From Meridianimarinicoccus roseus (GTDB taxonomy: Bacteria > Pseudomonadota > Alphaproteobacteria > Rhodobacterales > Rhodobacteraceae), in the NCBI RefSeq assembly GCF_003172915.1, contig NZ_QGKU01000034.1, forward strand, positions 1,349-65,348: a DNA stretch of 64,000 nt. Direction: 5' to 3'. Positions 55,487-64,000 of this stretch are shown here, piece by piece. Position 1 is the stretch's first letter, and each line of letters opens with the position of its first letter. Made by a program: the position numbers and the translations under genes. The notes below the pieces were generated by a model that saw nothing but the letters and a program-made list of their open reading frames with translations, made no database searches and was not told where the DNA came from.

Positions 55487-57417
55487 TGGGGCGGGCGGCC
55501 CGATCCTCGGCACCGGCCGGGCGCGCGCGGCGCACCGGCGCCTGGGCGCTGCTGGCGCGCAATCATCTCGCGGTCGCGGGGCTTGGCGTCGTGACATTCG
55601 TCTGTCTCGTGGCGCTGGCCGCGCCGCTGTTGCCGCTGGCAGATCCGAACGCCACCGCACCTGCGGACCGGCTGCTGCGCCCCGGCGAGGGTGGCCACCT
55701 TCTGGGCACCGACGCGCTGGGGCGGGACCTGCTCTCGCGTCTGGTCTGGGGCGCGCGCGTGTCCATCGCTGTCGGGCTTTCCGCCACGCTGATTGCAGCG
55801 GCGGTCGGATCGCTGATCGGGCTGGTGGCTGGCTATGCCGGCGGGCGCGTGGACAATTGGCTGATGCGCGGCATCGACATGGTTATGGCGTTTCCCTACA
55901 TCCTGCTGGCGCTTGCAATCGTCGCGGTCCTGGGGCCGGGACTGCTGAACGCGCTGTACGCGATTGCCATCGTCAACGTGCCATTCTTCGCGCGCAACAT
56001 CCGGGGCATTACGCTAGGCCTTGCGCGGCGCGAATTCGTCGATGCCGCGCGCTTGTCCGGCAAGAGCCATCCGCGCATCCTGCTGACCGAGGTGCTGCCC
56101 AACGTGCTGCCGGTGATCGTGATCACTATGTCAACCACGGTGGGCTGGATGATCCTCGAGACTGCGGGGCTGTCTTTCCTGGGGCTCGGCGCGCAGCCGC
56201 CGCAATCCGATCTCGGTTCCATGCTGGGCGAGGGGCGCCGCGTGCTCTTCACCCACCCGCACGTGTCGGTGGTGCCGGGCCTTGCGATCCTTGTGCTGGT
56301 CATGGGGATCAATCTGCTGGGCGACGGTATCCGCGACGTGCTGGACCCGCGCCTGAAATCCGGTGCGCTCAGTCGGCCCGTGGCGCGCACCGCCGTGCGC
56401 CGCACCGCCGTGCCTGAACGGCAGGACCATCCCGGCGCGGTGCTGGAGCTTCAGGGAATGGAAACGGAGTTCCATGTCGGCGGCCAGGTCTACCGCGCCG
56501 TCGGCGGCGTGGACTTGCACCTCGCGCCGGGAGAGTGCGTCGGCCTGGTCGGAGAAAGCGGGTCGGGCAAATCCGTCACCGCGATGTCGGTCATGGGGTT
56601 GGTGCCCACGCCGCCGGGCCGGATCGCGGGTGGCGCGGCCTGGCTGGACGGGTCCGACCTGTTCGCCCTCAGCGACGAGGAGATCCGCCAGCGCCGCGGC
56701 CGCGATGTCGCGCATGTCTTCCAGGATCCGCTGGGCACGTTGCACCCGCTGCACACCGTCGGCGCCCAACTGGTGGAGGCGATCCGCGCCCATCGCCCGA
56801 TGCCACGCACCGAGGCCGAGGCGGCGGCGTGTGATCTGCTGGCGCTCGTCCGCATCCCCAACCCGGCCGAACGGATGCAGGCCTTCCCGCACGAGCTGTC
56901 CGGCGGGATGCGACAGCGCGTGTGCATCGCCATGGGTCTGGCGAACGATCCTTCGGTGCTGATCGCGGACGAACCGACCACCGCGCTTGACGTGACCGTA
57001 CAGGCGCAGGTGCTTGCGCTGATGGACCGGCTGCGGCGCGAGCGCGACAGCGCGATCCTGTTCATCACCCATGACTTCGGCGTTGTCTCGGCGATCTGCG
57101 ACCGGGTCGCGGTGATGTATGCCGGCCGGATCGTCGAAACCGGGCCGACGGACGAGATTCTGGCGGCACCGGCGCACCCCTATACCGACCGGCTGATCGC
57201 CTGCGTGCCGGTGCTGGGTGCGCCAGACCGGCGGCTGGAGGCGATCAGCGGGCGGCCGCCTGTGGTCAACGCGCTGCCGCCCGGCTGTGCCTTCGCGGAC
57301 CGATGCCCGCGCGCGCGGGACGAATGCCGCGTCGGCGACATCGCGCTTGTGGAACAGGGCGGCGGGCGCGCCGTGCGTTGTCTGTTCCCGATGGAACGGG
57401 AGGTCGCGGATGGCTGA
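55486..57417 (+). CDS. Fused permease-ATPase of the dipeptide-type transporter (DppC-DppD)
   Basis: 643 residues in one chain. Residues 1-290 are a DppC-type permease (LLGTDALGRDLLSRLVWGAR; EAA loop DAARLSGKSHPRILLTEVLP). Residues from about 318 are a DppD-type ATPase with Walker A GESGSGKS, signature LSGGMRQR, Walker B LIADEPTTALDVT and switch His THDFG. The C-terminal oligopeptide-transporter motif with Cys is PPGCAFADRCPRA. Fusing these two subunits fixes their ratio to 1:1. The stop overlaps the partner ATPase start by 8 bases. Confidence 0.92.
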
Positions 57418-58378
57418 GCCGCTGGTGCGCATCGACGGGGTGAGCCGGGTGTTCGGTGGCGGGCACACGTTGTTGCGCCGCCCGCTGCCAGCGGTGCACG
57501 CGGTGCAGGACGTGTCACTGGATGTCGCGCCGGGCGAGACGCTGGGCATCGTGGGGGAGTCTGGCTGCGGCAAGTCCACGCTGGCGCGGATGCTGGTGGG
57601 GCTGGACGGGCCGACGCGCGGCGCGATCCGGCTCGGCGATACTGATCTCGTGGCCGAGGGGCGGCGCGACCCCGCCGCACTGGCACGGCGCGCGCAGTAC
57701 GTGTTCCAGGATCCGATCGCCTCGCTCAACCCGCGCAAGACAATCCGAGCGATCCTCGAAGCGCCGCTCGGGTTCCTGTGCGGGCTGCGCGGCGCCGACC
57801 GCGAGGCCCGGCTGCAGGAGCTGATGGCACAGGTAAACCTCGCGCCCGAATTCCTCGACAGGTATCCGCACGAATTCTCGGGCGGGCAGGCGCAGCGGAT
57901 CGGCATCGCGCGGGCGCTGGCGCCAGACCCGGCGCTGGTCGTGCTGGACGAACCCGTCTCGGCGCTGGACGTGTCGGTTCAGGCACAGGTACTGAACCTG
58001 CTGGACGAGTTGAAGGCGCGGCTGGGACTGACCTACCTGTTCATCAGCCACGACCTTTCGGTGGTCGAAACGGTTTGTGACCGGGTGGCCGTGATGTATT
58101 TCGGCCGGGTGGTGGAGATCGGCCCGGTGCGGGACATCTTCGCCCGGCCGCGCCATCCATACACGCGCCTGCTGCTGGACAGCGTGCCGGTGCCGGGCCG
58201 CAAGCCCGGCGTGACCGAGGATGCCAACACCGAACTGCCGGACCCGTACGACCCGCCGCCGGGCTGTGCGTTCCGCGCCCGATGCCCGCTCGCCGTTGCG
58301 CGCTGCGGAACGGACCGCCCTGAACTTGATGCGGGGCCTCACCCGGTGGCCTGCTGGGAGGCACCTCCGCCTCAGTAG
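57410..58378 (+). CDS. Dipeptide-type ABC transporter ATPase (DppF-like)
   Basis: 322 residues. Walker A GESGCGKS, signature FSGGQAQR, Walker B VVLDEPVSALDVS and switch His SHDLS are intact. The C-terminal CAFRARCPLAVARC is the Cys cluster typical of DppD/F proteins. GGGAGG precedes the ATG inside the fused gene. Last gene of the operon. Confidence 0.93.
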   Translation: MAEPLVRIDGVSRVFGGGHTLLRRPLPAVHAVQDVSLDVAPGETLGIVGESGCGKSTLARMLVGLDGPTRGAIRLGDTDLVAEGRRDPAALARRAQYVFQDPIASLNPRKTIRAILEAPLGFLCGLRGADREARLQELMAQVNLAPEFLDRYPHEFSGGQAQRIGIARALAPDPALVVLDEPVSALDVSVQAQVLNLLDELKARLGLTYLFISHDLSVVETVCDRVAVMYFGRVVEIGPVRDIFARPRHPYTRLLLDSVPVPGRKPGVTEDANTELPDPYDPPPGCAFRARCPLAVARCGTDRPELDAGPHPVACWEAPPPQ

Positions 58379-58637
58379 GCGCAAGGTGATGCCGCGCCGC
58401 ATCTGTGCCAAGCGCGCGGGCGGCGAGCGGTGGAAATCGCCGTATCAATCGCCTAACGCTGAATCCTGTCACAAGATATAAAAGCCGCGCATGCGGTGCG
58501 CCATGAAGATGGAACTGAAGCGATGAGCCATAACAGACCCTGCGGTAGCCGTCGTAACTTGCGGCCATCAGGCGTTGTGGCCGCCGCGGCGATACCTGCG
58601 GGTCGCCTTGGTTGTAGGGCACGGGGACGGCGCTGAC

Positions 58638-61600
58638 ATGACTGTACTCGGAGATCAGTCCGTTCCCAAGTCTGACGATGCCGCGCGCCCGGCGGACGCG
58701 TTCGAAATACAGATCATCACCGACCCCGGTAGAGCCGAAGAGCTTGTCCTGTTCCTGACCCACGCGCCGGATGGCCGGATCAAGCCGCATGTGCCGCATT
58801 ACACGCAAGCCTTTCGGAACGCCGGACTGCGCGTCGCAGTGGTGGTTGTGGCCGATGACCTGGGCGAAGTGCGCATTAAAGACATCGCCCCGTTCTGCGA
58901 TGGGTTGATCCTGCGACAGAACGGCGGCTACGATTTCGCAGGCTGGGCGCATGCGCTTTCACGGATCGACACGGCCGAGACCAAGCTGCTGATCCTGGCC
59001 AATGACAGCATGTTTGGCCCGCTCAACGATGACGATTTCAATCGCTTGATCGCACGAGTGCGCGACAGCTCTGCCGAACTGATCGGGATGATCGACAGCG
59101 CGGAGCAACGCTACCACTACCAGAGCCAACTGCTCGCGGTCCGTGGAGCAGGGGTCGTTCAAATGGTCGATTTCCTTGCGGGTGTGCGCGCTTTGCCTAC
59201 GAAAAAGCAGGTCATCGATGCGTACGAGCTGCGCCTTCACAACGCGTTCGCCGCCGCCGGTCTGAGCACGCAGGCGCTGTTCCCGATCCCGGCAGGGTTC
59301 ACCGGGAACCGGACCATTGCGCAGTGGCGCGCGCTTATCAACGAGGGCTTTCCCTTCGTCAAGACGGTCGTGATTCAGGCTCTGCCGCGACGGGACTGGG
59401 AGGCGGAGGTAACCGCGCACGGCTATCCGCTCAGGCTGATTGACGGCTCGCTCGACCTACTCGGCGGGGCAGGTGGGGGCGACCGCGTAAGCGATGAAAA
59501 GAAATCGGACATAGCGGCCGTGGCCGCGGCTGCAAGGGCGGATGCACCGACCCGCGCCGGGTCCGCGTGGAGATCACCAGGATGGCGGCATGACGGCCCT
59601 CTCAGCAACACCTTCAAGCGCGGTTTCTACCGACTGATGGCGCGGCTGACCGGCACGATCGCTCCGGCACAGTCCGAGCGCTACAAGGCCCGGGCAGAGC
59701 GCCGCAAGCGCGGGGACGGGCAGCTCGGCGGGCGCGGTCGCCCGTCCCGGGTCGGCGCCGAACGCATCGAGGGTGCGCTGGCCTTTGATGCAGCAAAGCC
59801 GAATGTTCTTGTCGTAAGCCACGAAGCCAGCCGGTCCGGGGCCCCGATCCTTGCTCACAACATCGCCCGCGCTTTGTCAGTGCGCTACAACGTGACGGTA
59901 CTGGCACTGACAGGCGGGGACATACTCGAGTCCTATGCAGAGGTGTCGGAACAGGTCTACCACGGCAAACGGATCGAAACGCGGCAATTGTCCTACGAGG
60001 CGTTGCTGCGCAGATTTACCCGCGACAGGAGTTTCCGCTTCGCGATTGTGAATTCCATCCAGTCCCGCGGGGTTCTGGAAGATCTGAGCCGTGCCGATAT
60101 TGCGGCGGTGTTTCTGCTGCACGAGTTCGCGTCCTATATCGGTGACCCGAAGGCCTTCGAAGCAGCGGTCACGCTCGCGCCGGAGGTCGTCTTCTCGACC
60201 CGGCTCACGCTGGAGGCTGCCTTCGATGTCGCCTTGCCGGACCGCACGCCGTTCATGCACGTGCTGCCGCAGGGCCGCTGCCTTGTGCCCGCGGCCCCGA
60301 AAGCCGCCGACGAAACTTCAGCGGCAAGCGTTTATGCGCGCGACGACGAAGCGGATCAGCTTTCCGCGCTGATGCGCCCGGCTGGGACGAAAAGCTTCGT
60401 CGTCATGGGCGCGGGTACGGTCGAGTACCGCAAGGGTACAGACCTTTTCATCGAGACGGCGGCCCGGCTTGTGTCCTGCTCGGGCATGGATCATGTCCGC
60501 TTCGTCTGGTTCGGCGGCGGCTACGATCCCGATACCGATCTTCGGTATTCGGCTTTCCTGCGTGACCAGATCAGCCGCTCGGGGCTTGAGGCGCGCATAT
60601 CCTTGGTCCCCGCGACTGGTGCAATCGACGTCGCATATGGGCTGGCGGATGCGCTGTTGCTGTCTAGCAGGCTCGACCCCTTGCCGAACGTCGCAATCGA
60701 CGCGATGTGCACGGGCACGCCGGTCTTCAGCTTCGCCGAGGCGAGCGGGATCTCGGACATTCTGATCGAACGGGGACTGGGCGTGCAGTGCGTGGCCGAC
60801 TACCTCGATACCAGTCAGATGGCCGACAAGCTGCGCGCACTTGCCATGAACGTCGCGACAAGCGACGAACTGTCTGCCCGCGTCAAGACGATCGGCGAGG
60901 AGGCTTTCAATTTCGGCCGCTATGCCGATGCCCTGATCGAATTGGGCGAAAGAGCGGCTCGGCGCAAGGCCCACAGCGCGCGTGATGAAGCCACGATCGC
61001 CGAGGCACCATCTTTCCGGCCTGACTTCTGCAGCCCGGAGCAAGCGCACAGCATGTCCCGGCCCAAGCTTGCCCGTCGCTACCTGCGGACCTCGCAAAAG
61101 GCGGGCTGGGCACGCAGGCCGGAACCGGGTTTCAACCCGTTCCTCTATGCCGAAGCGCGCGGCGCGGATTATGACGGAGCCAGTGCGCCTTATGCGGATT
61201 TTCTTCGCGCGGGGCGACCCGAGGGGCCGTGGCTTCAGACGGTGATTGATGCGAGCGAAGAGGTGCCACGTGCCAGCGACCTGCGTGCCGCGTTGCACAT
61301 CCATGCCTTTTTTCCCGATCAGCTTCGTGGGTGTCTTGACCGGATCCGACGCAACGCATCGCGTCCGACGCTCTATGTCAGCGTGGCGGACGACGAGAGC
61401 GCGGGACTGGTTCGAAAGGTCTTGCGCGACTACGACGGGCCGGTTGCGGCGGTGGGTGTCGTGCCCAATGCCGGGCGGGATATCGGCCCGCTGCTGACCC
61501 ATTTCGGACCGGTCCTGATCCAAGGCCATGACGTGGTCGGCCACATCCACTTCAAGAAAAGCGCACATGTGGAGAACCGCGCCCTCGTGGACACGTGGTC

Positions 61601-62006
61601 CGAATTCCTGTTCGAACATCTTCTTGGCGGGGATCGGGGCGGGGCGATGATTGACCGGGCGCTCAGGGCGTTCGAAAATCAGCATCGACTTGGCCTGCTA
61701 AGCGCAGCCGACCCCCACGTGATCGGCTGGACCCGTAACCTGCGTCATGCCAAGACGTTGGGGCACAGGTTGGGGCTCGACGATCTGCCGTGCTATTTCG
61801 ATTTTCCGGTCGGCACGATGTTCTGGATGCGCGCGCAGGCCTTGGTCCCGTTCGTGGATCTGAAGCTTGAGTGGGGCGACTATCCGCCCGAACCGCTGGC
61901 AAACGACGGTACCATGCTCCATGCGCTGGAGCGGCTCTTCGGCGTCGTGCCAGCGAGCAATGGCTGGGAAACGGCAGTCACGCGGGTCGAAGGCGTGACG
62001 AGATAA
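58638..62006 (+). CDS. Three-part glycosyltransferase: RgpF-GT4-RgpF
   Basis: 1122 residues from the ATG at 58638. Residues about 15-270 match the rhamnan-synthesis RgpF type (VLFLTHAPDGRIKPHVPHYT; RQNGGYDFAGWAHAL). About 385-800 is a GT4 glycosyltransferase (VVSHEASRSGAPILAHNIA; SSRLDPLPNVAIDAM), where the usual EX7E motif reads DX7D. About 875-1115 is a second RgpF-like domain (LHIHAFFPDQL; VPNAGRDIGPLLTHFG). It probably builds a rhamnose-containing surface polysaccharide. The 5' region to 58379 has no clear gene; an upstream GTG/ATG extension at 58575 is possible. Confidence 0.82.
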   Translation: MTVLGDQSVPKSDDAARPADAFEIQIITDPGRAEELVLFLTHAPDGRIKPHVPHYTQAFRNAGLRVAVVVVADDLGEVRIKDIAPFCDGLILRQNGGYDFAGWAHALSRIDTAETKLLILANDSMFGPLNDDDFNRLIARVRDSSAELIGMIDSAEQRYHYQSQLLAVRGAGVVQMVDFLAGVRALPTKKQVIDAYELRLHNAFAAAGLSTQALFPIPAGFTGNRTIAQWRALINEGFPFVKTVVIQALPRRDWEAEVTAHGYPLRLIDGSLDLLGGAGGGDRVSDEKKSDIAAVAAAARADAPTRAGSAWRSPGWRHDGPLSNTFKRGFYRLMARLTGTIAPAQSERYKARAERRKRGDGQLGGRGRPSRVGAERIEGALAFDAAKPNVLVVSHEASRSGAPILAHNIARALSVRYNVTVLALTGGDILESYAEVSEQVYHGKRIETRQLSYEALLRRFTRDRSFRFAIVNSIQSRGVLEDLSRADIAAVFLLHEFASYIGDPKAFEAAVTLAPEVVFSTRLTLEAAFDVALPDRTPFMHVLPQGRCLVPAAPKAADETSAASVYARDDEADQLSALMRPAGTKSFVVMGAGTVEYRKGTDLFIETAARLVSCSGMDHVRFVWFGGGYDPDTDLRYSAFLRDQISRSGLEARISLVPATGAIDVAYGLADALLLSSRLDPLPNVAIDAMCTGTPVFSFAEASGISDILIERGLGVQCVADYLDTSQMADKLRALAMNVATSDELSARVKTIGEEAFNFGRYADALIELGERAARRKAHSARDEATIAEAPSFRPDFCSPEQAHSMSRPKLARRYLRTSQKAGWARRPEPGFNPFLYAEARGADYDGASAPYADFLRAGRPEGPWLQTVIDASEEVPRASDLRAALHIHAFFPDQLRGCLDRIRRNASRPTLYVSVADDESAGLVRKVLRDYDGPVAAVGVVPNAGRDIGPLLTHFGPVLIQGHDVVGHIHFKKSAHVENRALVDTWSEFLFEHLLGGDRGGAMIDRALRAFENQHRLGLLSAADPHVIGWTRNLRHAKTLGHRLGLDDLPCYFDFPVGTMFWMRAQALVPFVDLKLEWGDYPPEPLANDGTMLHALERLFGVVPASNGWETAVTRVEGVTR

Positions 62007-62067
62007 GAGTGCGGCGCGTTTTGTGCGTCGCTCGTTTGGTTCGGATGCGGATGGAATGGATGGGACG

Positions 62068-62982
62068 ATGAAGGTTCTGGTTCTTGGCGGTTGCGGCTTC
62101 ATCGGATCGCATGTCGTAGACAGCCTGCTGGCGCGGGGCCACAAGGTGCGGGTGTTCGACAGGCAGCCCGAGCGCTACCGCGATCCGCTGCCCGGCGTCG
62201 AGTACCAGTTCGGCAACTTCCGGGACCGTATGTCGGTGATTGATGCTTTGTCCGGGGCCGACGCGGTGATGCACCTGATAAGTACCACCTTTCCGAGCAC
62301 CGCCGATCTCGATCCGCCGACCGATGTGAGCGACAACCTTGTCGGAACATTGGCGCTGCTGGACTCGATGACGGCGCTGAAGATCCCGCGCTTGATGTTT
62401 CTGTCCTCAGGCGGGACGATCTACGGCGTGCCGGACGCCGTCCCGATCCCCGAGGAGCATCCACTGCGGCCAATCAATTCCTACGGGATCGTCAAGGCAT
62501 CTATCGAACATTATCTCGATCTCTATCGCCGGACCCGAGGCTTGATGCCGATTTCGATCCGGGCGTCCAACCCATACGGACCAAGGCAGGGCCATACCGG
62601 GGTTCAGGGTGTGATCGGAACTTTTCTACGTCGAGTGCTGAACGGCGAAGACCTTGAGGTTTGGGGCGACGGAAGCGTCGTGCGCGATTATCTTCACGTC
62701 TCCGATCTTGCCGAATTGTGCGCCGAAGCGGTCTCGAGGGATGTTACCGGCGCGTTCAACGCGGGATCGGGCATCGGGGCATCGGTGTCGGATATCGTCG
62801 AGATCATCGGCGAAGTTTCGGGCTCACCCTTCAAGGTGGACTATCGGCCGGGTCGACCGATCGACGTGCCGCGTTCCGTGCTCGACGTATCGGCTGCGAA
62901 ACGCGAATTCGGCTGGCAAACCCGGATCGGGCTTGCCGAGGGCATCCGCGAGACCCACGCTTGGATGGCGGCCACGCGGTAA
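62068..62982 (+). CDS. NAD-dependent epimerase/dehydratase (nucleotide-sugar type)
   Basis: 304-residue extended SDR protein. NAD motif GGCGFIGSH (residues 7-15), catalytic Ser/Thr in LSSGGTIYG, and YxxxK in SYGIVKASIE. NPYGPRQGHTGVQGVIGTFL and DYLHVSDLAE fit GalE-like nucleotide-sugar epimerases, probably acting on UDP- or dTDP-hexose for the polysaccharide made by neighbouring glycosyltransferases. ATG at 62068 chosen over the longer frame starting at 62023. Confidence 0.85.
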   Translation: MKVLVLGGCGFIGSHVVDSLLARGHKVRVFDRQPERYRDPLPGVEYQFGNFRDRMSVIDALSGADAVMHLISTTFPSTADLDPPTDVSDNLVGTLALLDSMTALKIPRLMFLSSGGTIYGVPDAVPIPEEHPLRPINSYGIVKASIEHYLDLYRRTRGLMPISIRASNPYGPRQGHTGVQGVIGTFLRRVLNGEDLEVWGDGSVVRDYLHVSDLAELCAEAVSRDVTGAFNAGSGIGASVSDIVEIIGEVSGSPFKVDYRPGRPIDVPRSVLDVSAAKREFGWQTRIGLAEGIRETHAWMAATR

Positions 62983-63014
62983 ACCTGTGCCGGGCCTGAC
63001 CACGGCCGCCTCGA

Positions 63015-64000
63015 TCAATCTGCCGGGAGCTCCATCCGGATCAGAGAGGCCCGCACCACGGAGGCAAAATGCGCAACCGACAGGCGGTTCTGAGCGAATT
63101 CGAGGCCATTTTCGGACAGAGTTTTCCAAAGGTCGGGATCGCCGTTCAGAGTCACGATGTGCTCGGCAAGGTCGGCGGGCGTGTCGCCGATTAGAACATG
63201 ACGCCCATTTTCCAGGTCCATCCCCTCGGCTGCCACGGAACTGAGCACGCAGGGCAGTCCGTTGGTCAGGCTGGAGGCGACCTTGCCCTTGGCACCCGCG
63301 CCGATGCGCAGCGGTGCGACGCTCATTCGAAGCCCGTCGAACCAGTCGTCGATGTCCGGAAGCGAGCCGAGGTACCGCACGTCGCCCGGCACGCCTTCAA
63401 GAACTTCGTCGGGCAGGCTTGCGCCGACGATGCCCATCGGGATCGATGGATCTCGCGCGTGAACCAGAGGCCAGACTTCGCCGAGGAAGTACCGCATGGC
63501 GTCAATGTTCGGGGCGTGCTCGAAACCGCCGATGAAGCCGACGCCAGAGCGATCGGCAAAGCCGGTATCCGGGCGCCGGATCTTGCGAGCAAGTGGCAGG
63601 ACCGCCGTTGCGCAGCCCGGTAGCGCGGCTTGCAGGATCTCGTTCTCGACAGTCGAAACGACAAAAGTCAGATCGGCCTGGTCCACCAGGAACTCCTCGC
63701 GATCCCGGGTCCGCTCGGCGTGTTCCAGTGCAGCGTCGTCGTTTGCCATCCGTGCCGCTCGCGCCTCGCGGACATGGTGGAGATCGACAGTGTTGAAGAT
63801 GATCTTCGCGTCCGGCGCATTGTGGCGGATCAGTTCCAGGAACTGTCCTCCCGCCGATACGCGGCTGAGAACGAACAGGTCGACATGGGACCCGTGCCGT
63901 TCAATGAAGCCTTGGACCGACGGCGCATCCTGTTCAGCCAGCGCCCGCGCGCCGAGCTTTCTGAGCCCGTCGAGGTACTGCGGCAGTTGCGGCCGGTCGG
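63015..64000 (-). CDS. Glycosyltransferase, partial (cut by the window edge)
   Basis: The minus-strand frame is open from the edge at 64000 to the stop at 63015, 327 residues so far. It continues above the internal Met at 63749 with recognisable text (FNTVDLHHVREARAARM). Features: GVGFIGGFEHAPNIDAMRYF, VRYLGSLPDIDDWFDGL, and RIGAGAKGKVASSLTNGLP, typical of GT4-like transferases of polysaccharide clusters. It faces the epimerase gene and its 5' end is outside the window. Confidence 0.84.
   Translation of the reverse strand, partial: DRPQLPQYLDGLRKLGARALAEQDAPSVQGFIERHGSHVDLFVLSRVSAGGQFLELIRHNAPDAKIIFNTVDLHHVREARAARMANDDAALEHAERTRDREEFLVDQADLTFVVSTVENEILQAALPGCATAVLPLARKIRRPDTGFADRSGVGFIGGFEHAPNIDAMRYFLGEVWPLVHARDPSIPMGIVGASLPDEVLEGVPGDVRYLGSLPDIDDWFDGLRMSVAPLRIGAGAKGKVASSLTNGLPCVLSSVAAEGMDLENGRHVLIGDTPADLAEHIVTLNGDPDLWKTLSENGLEFAQNRLSVAHFASVVRASLIRMELPAD

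Noticed and set aside
58502-58636. Tiny frames (7 and about 38 codons) before the RgpF-GT4 gene
   Set aside because: They overlap by ATGA and could be leader peptides, but there is no good ribosome binding site, and the amino acid sequence is Arg-rich and unremarkable.

Overview
The window comes from a high-GC alphaproteobacterial chromosome, most likely a Rhodobacterales (Roseobacter/Rhodobacter-type) bacterium. Pointers are the strong GC bias with ATGA/TGATG-coupled genes, a monomeric NADP isocitrate dehydrogenase, a sulfolipid synthase, a VPLPA-type C-terminal sorting signal, a Rhizobium/Brucella-type erythritol locus and the three-gene NAGGN osmolyte cassette. No rRNA, tRNA, insertion sequence, phage gene or CRISPR array was seen.

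Layout. 0.3-2.9 kb: arsenic operon arsR-acr3-arsC-arsH (minus strand). 3-5 kb: a NagD-like HAD protein, a VapBC-type toxin-antitoxin pair and a small coiled-coil protein. 5.2-10.7 kb: UDP-sulfoquinovose synthase, a DUF1810 protein, an orphan Wza-like export lipoprotein and monomeric isocitrate dehydrogenase. 10.7-13.2 kb: an MFS transporter, a 558-base gap and a P-loop kinase. 13.4-32 kb: a polyol (erythritol-type) catabolic region. 32-34.6 kb: molybdate transporter modABC. 34.7-39.7 kb: a DUF1194 protein and an RND efflux pump with its adaptor. 39.9-42.9 kb: a GNAT enzyme, an ABC exporter and a DUF4149 protein. 43-47.7 kb: N-acetylglutaminylglutamine amide (NAGGN) genes. 47.7-52.8 kb: a VPLPA-CTERM protein, an uncharacterised exported protein, a PAS protein and an M20 amidohydrolase. 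52.9-58.4 kb: a dipeptide-type ABC transporter. 58.6-64 kb: the edge of a surface-polysaccharide cluster, with the last gene cut by the window.

The centrepiece is the 13.4-32 kb region. A SorC-family regulator leads an ABC importer (binding protein, two permeases, two ATPases) and then eryA, a 2-hydroxyacid dehydrogenase, a class II aldolase, eryB, a second class II aldolase, a second FGGY kinase, a HAD protein and eryC. A transaldolase faces this operon, and divergent from the transaldolase lie eryR, tpiA2 (eryH) and rpiB (eryI). EryA-EryB-EryC-EryH-EryI form the complete known route from erythritol to D-erythrose 4-phosphate, and the transaldolase could feed that product into the pentose phosphate pathway. 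Five genes between eryA and eryC are not part of the known route, and the two transporter ATPases have complementary changes in conserved catalytic residues. These are the most novel aspects of the window.
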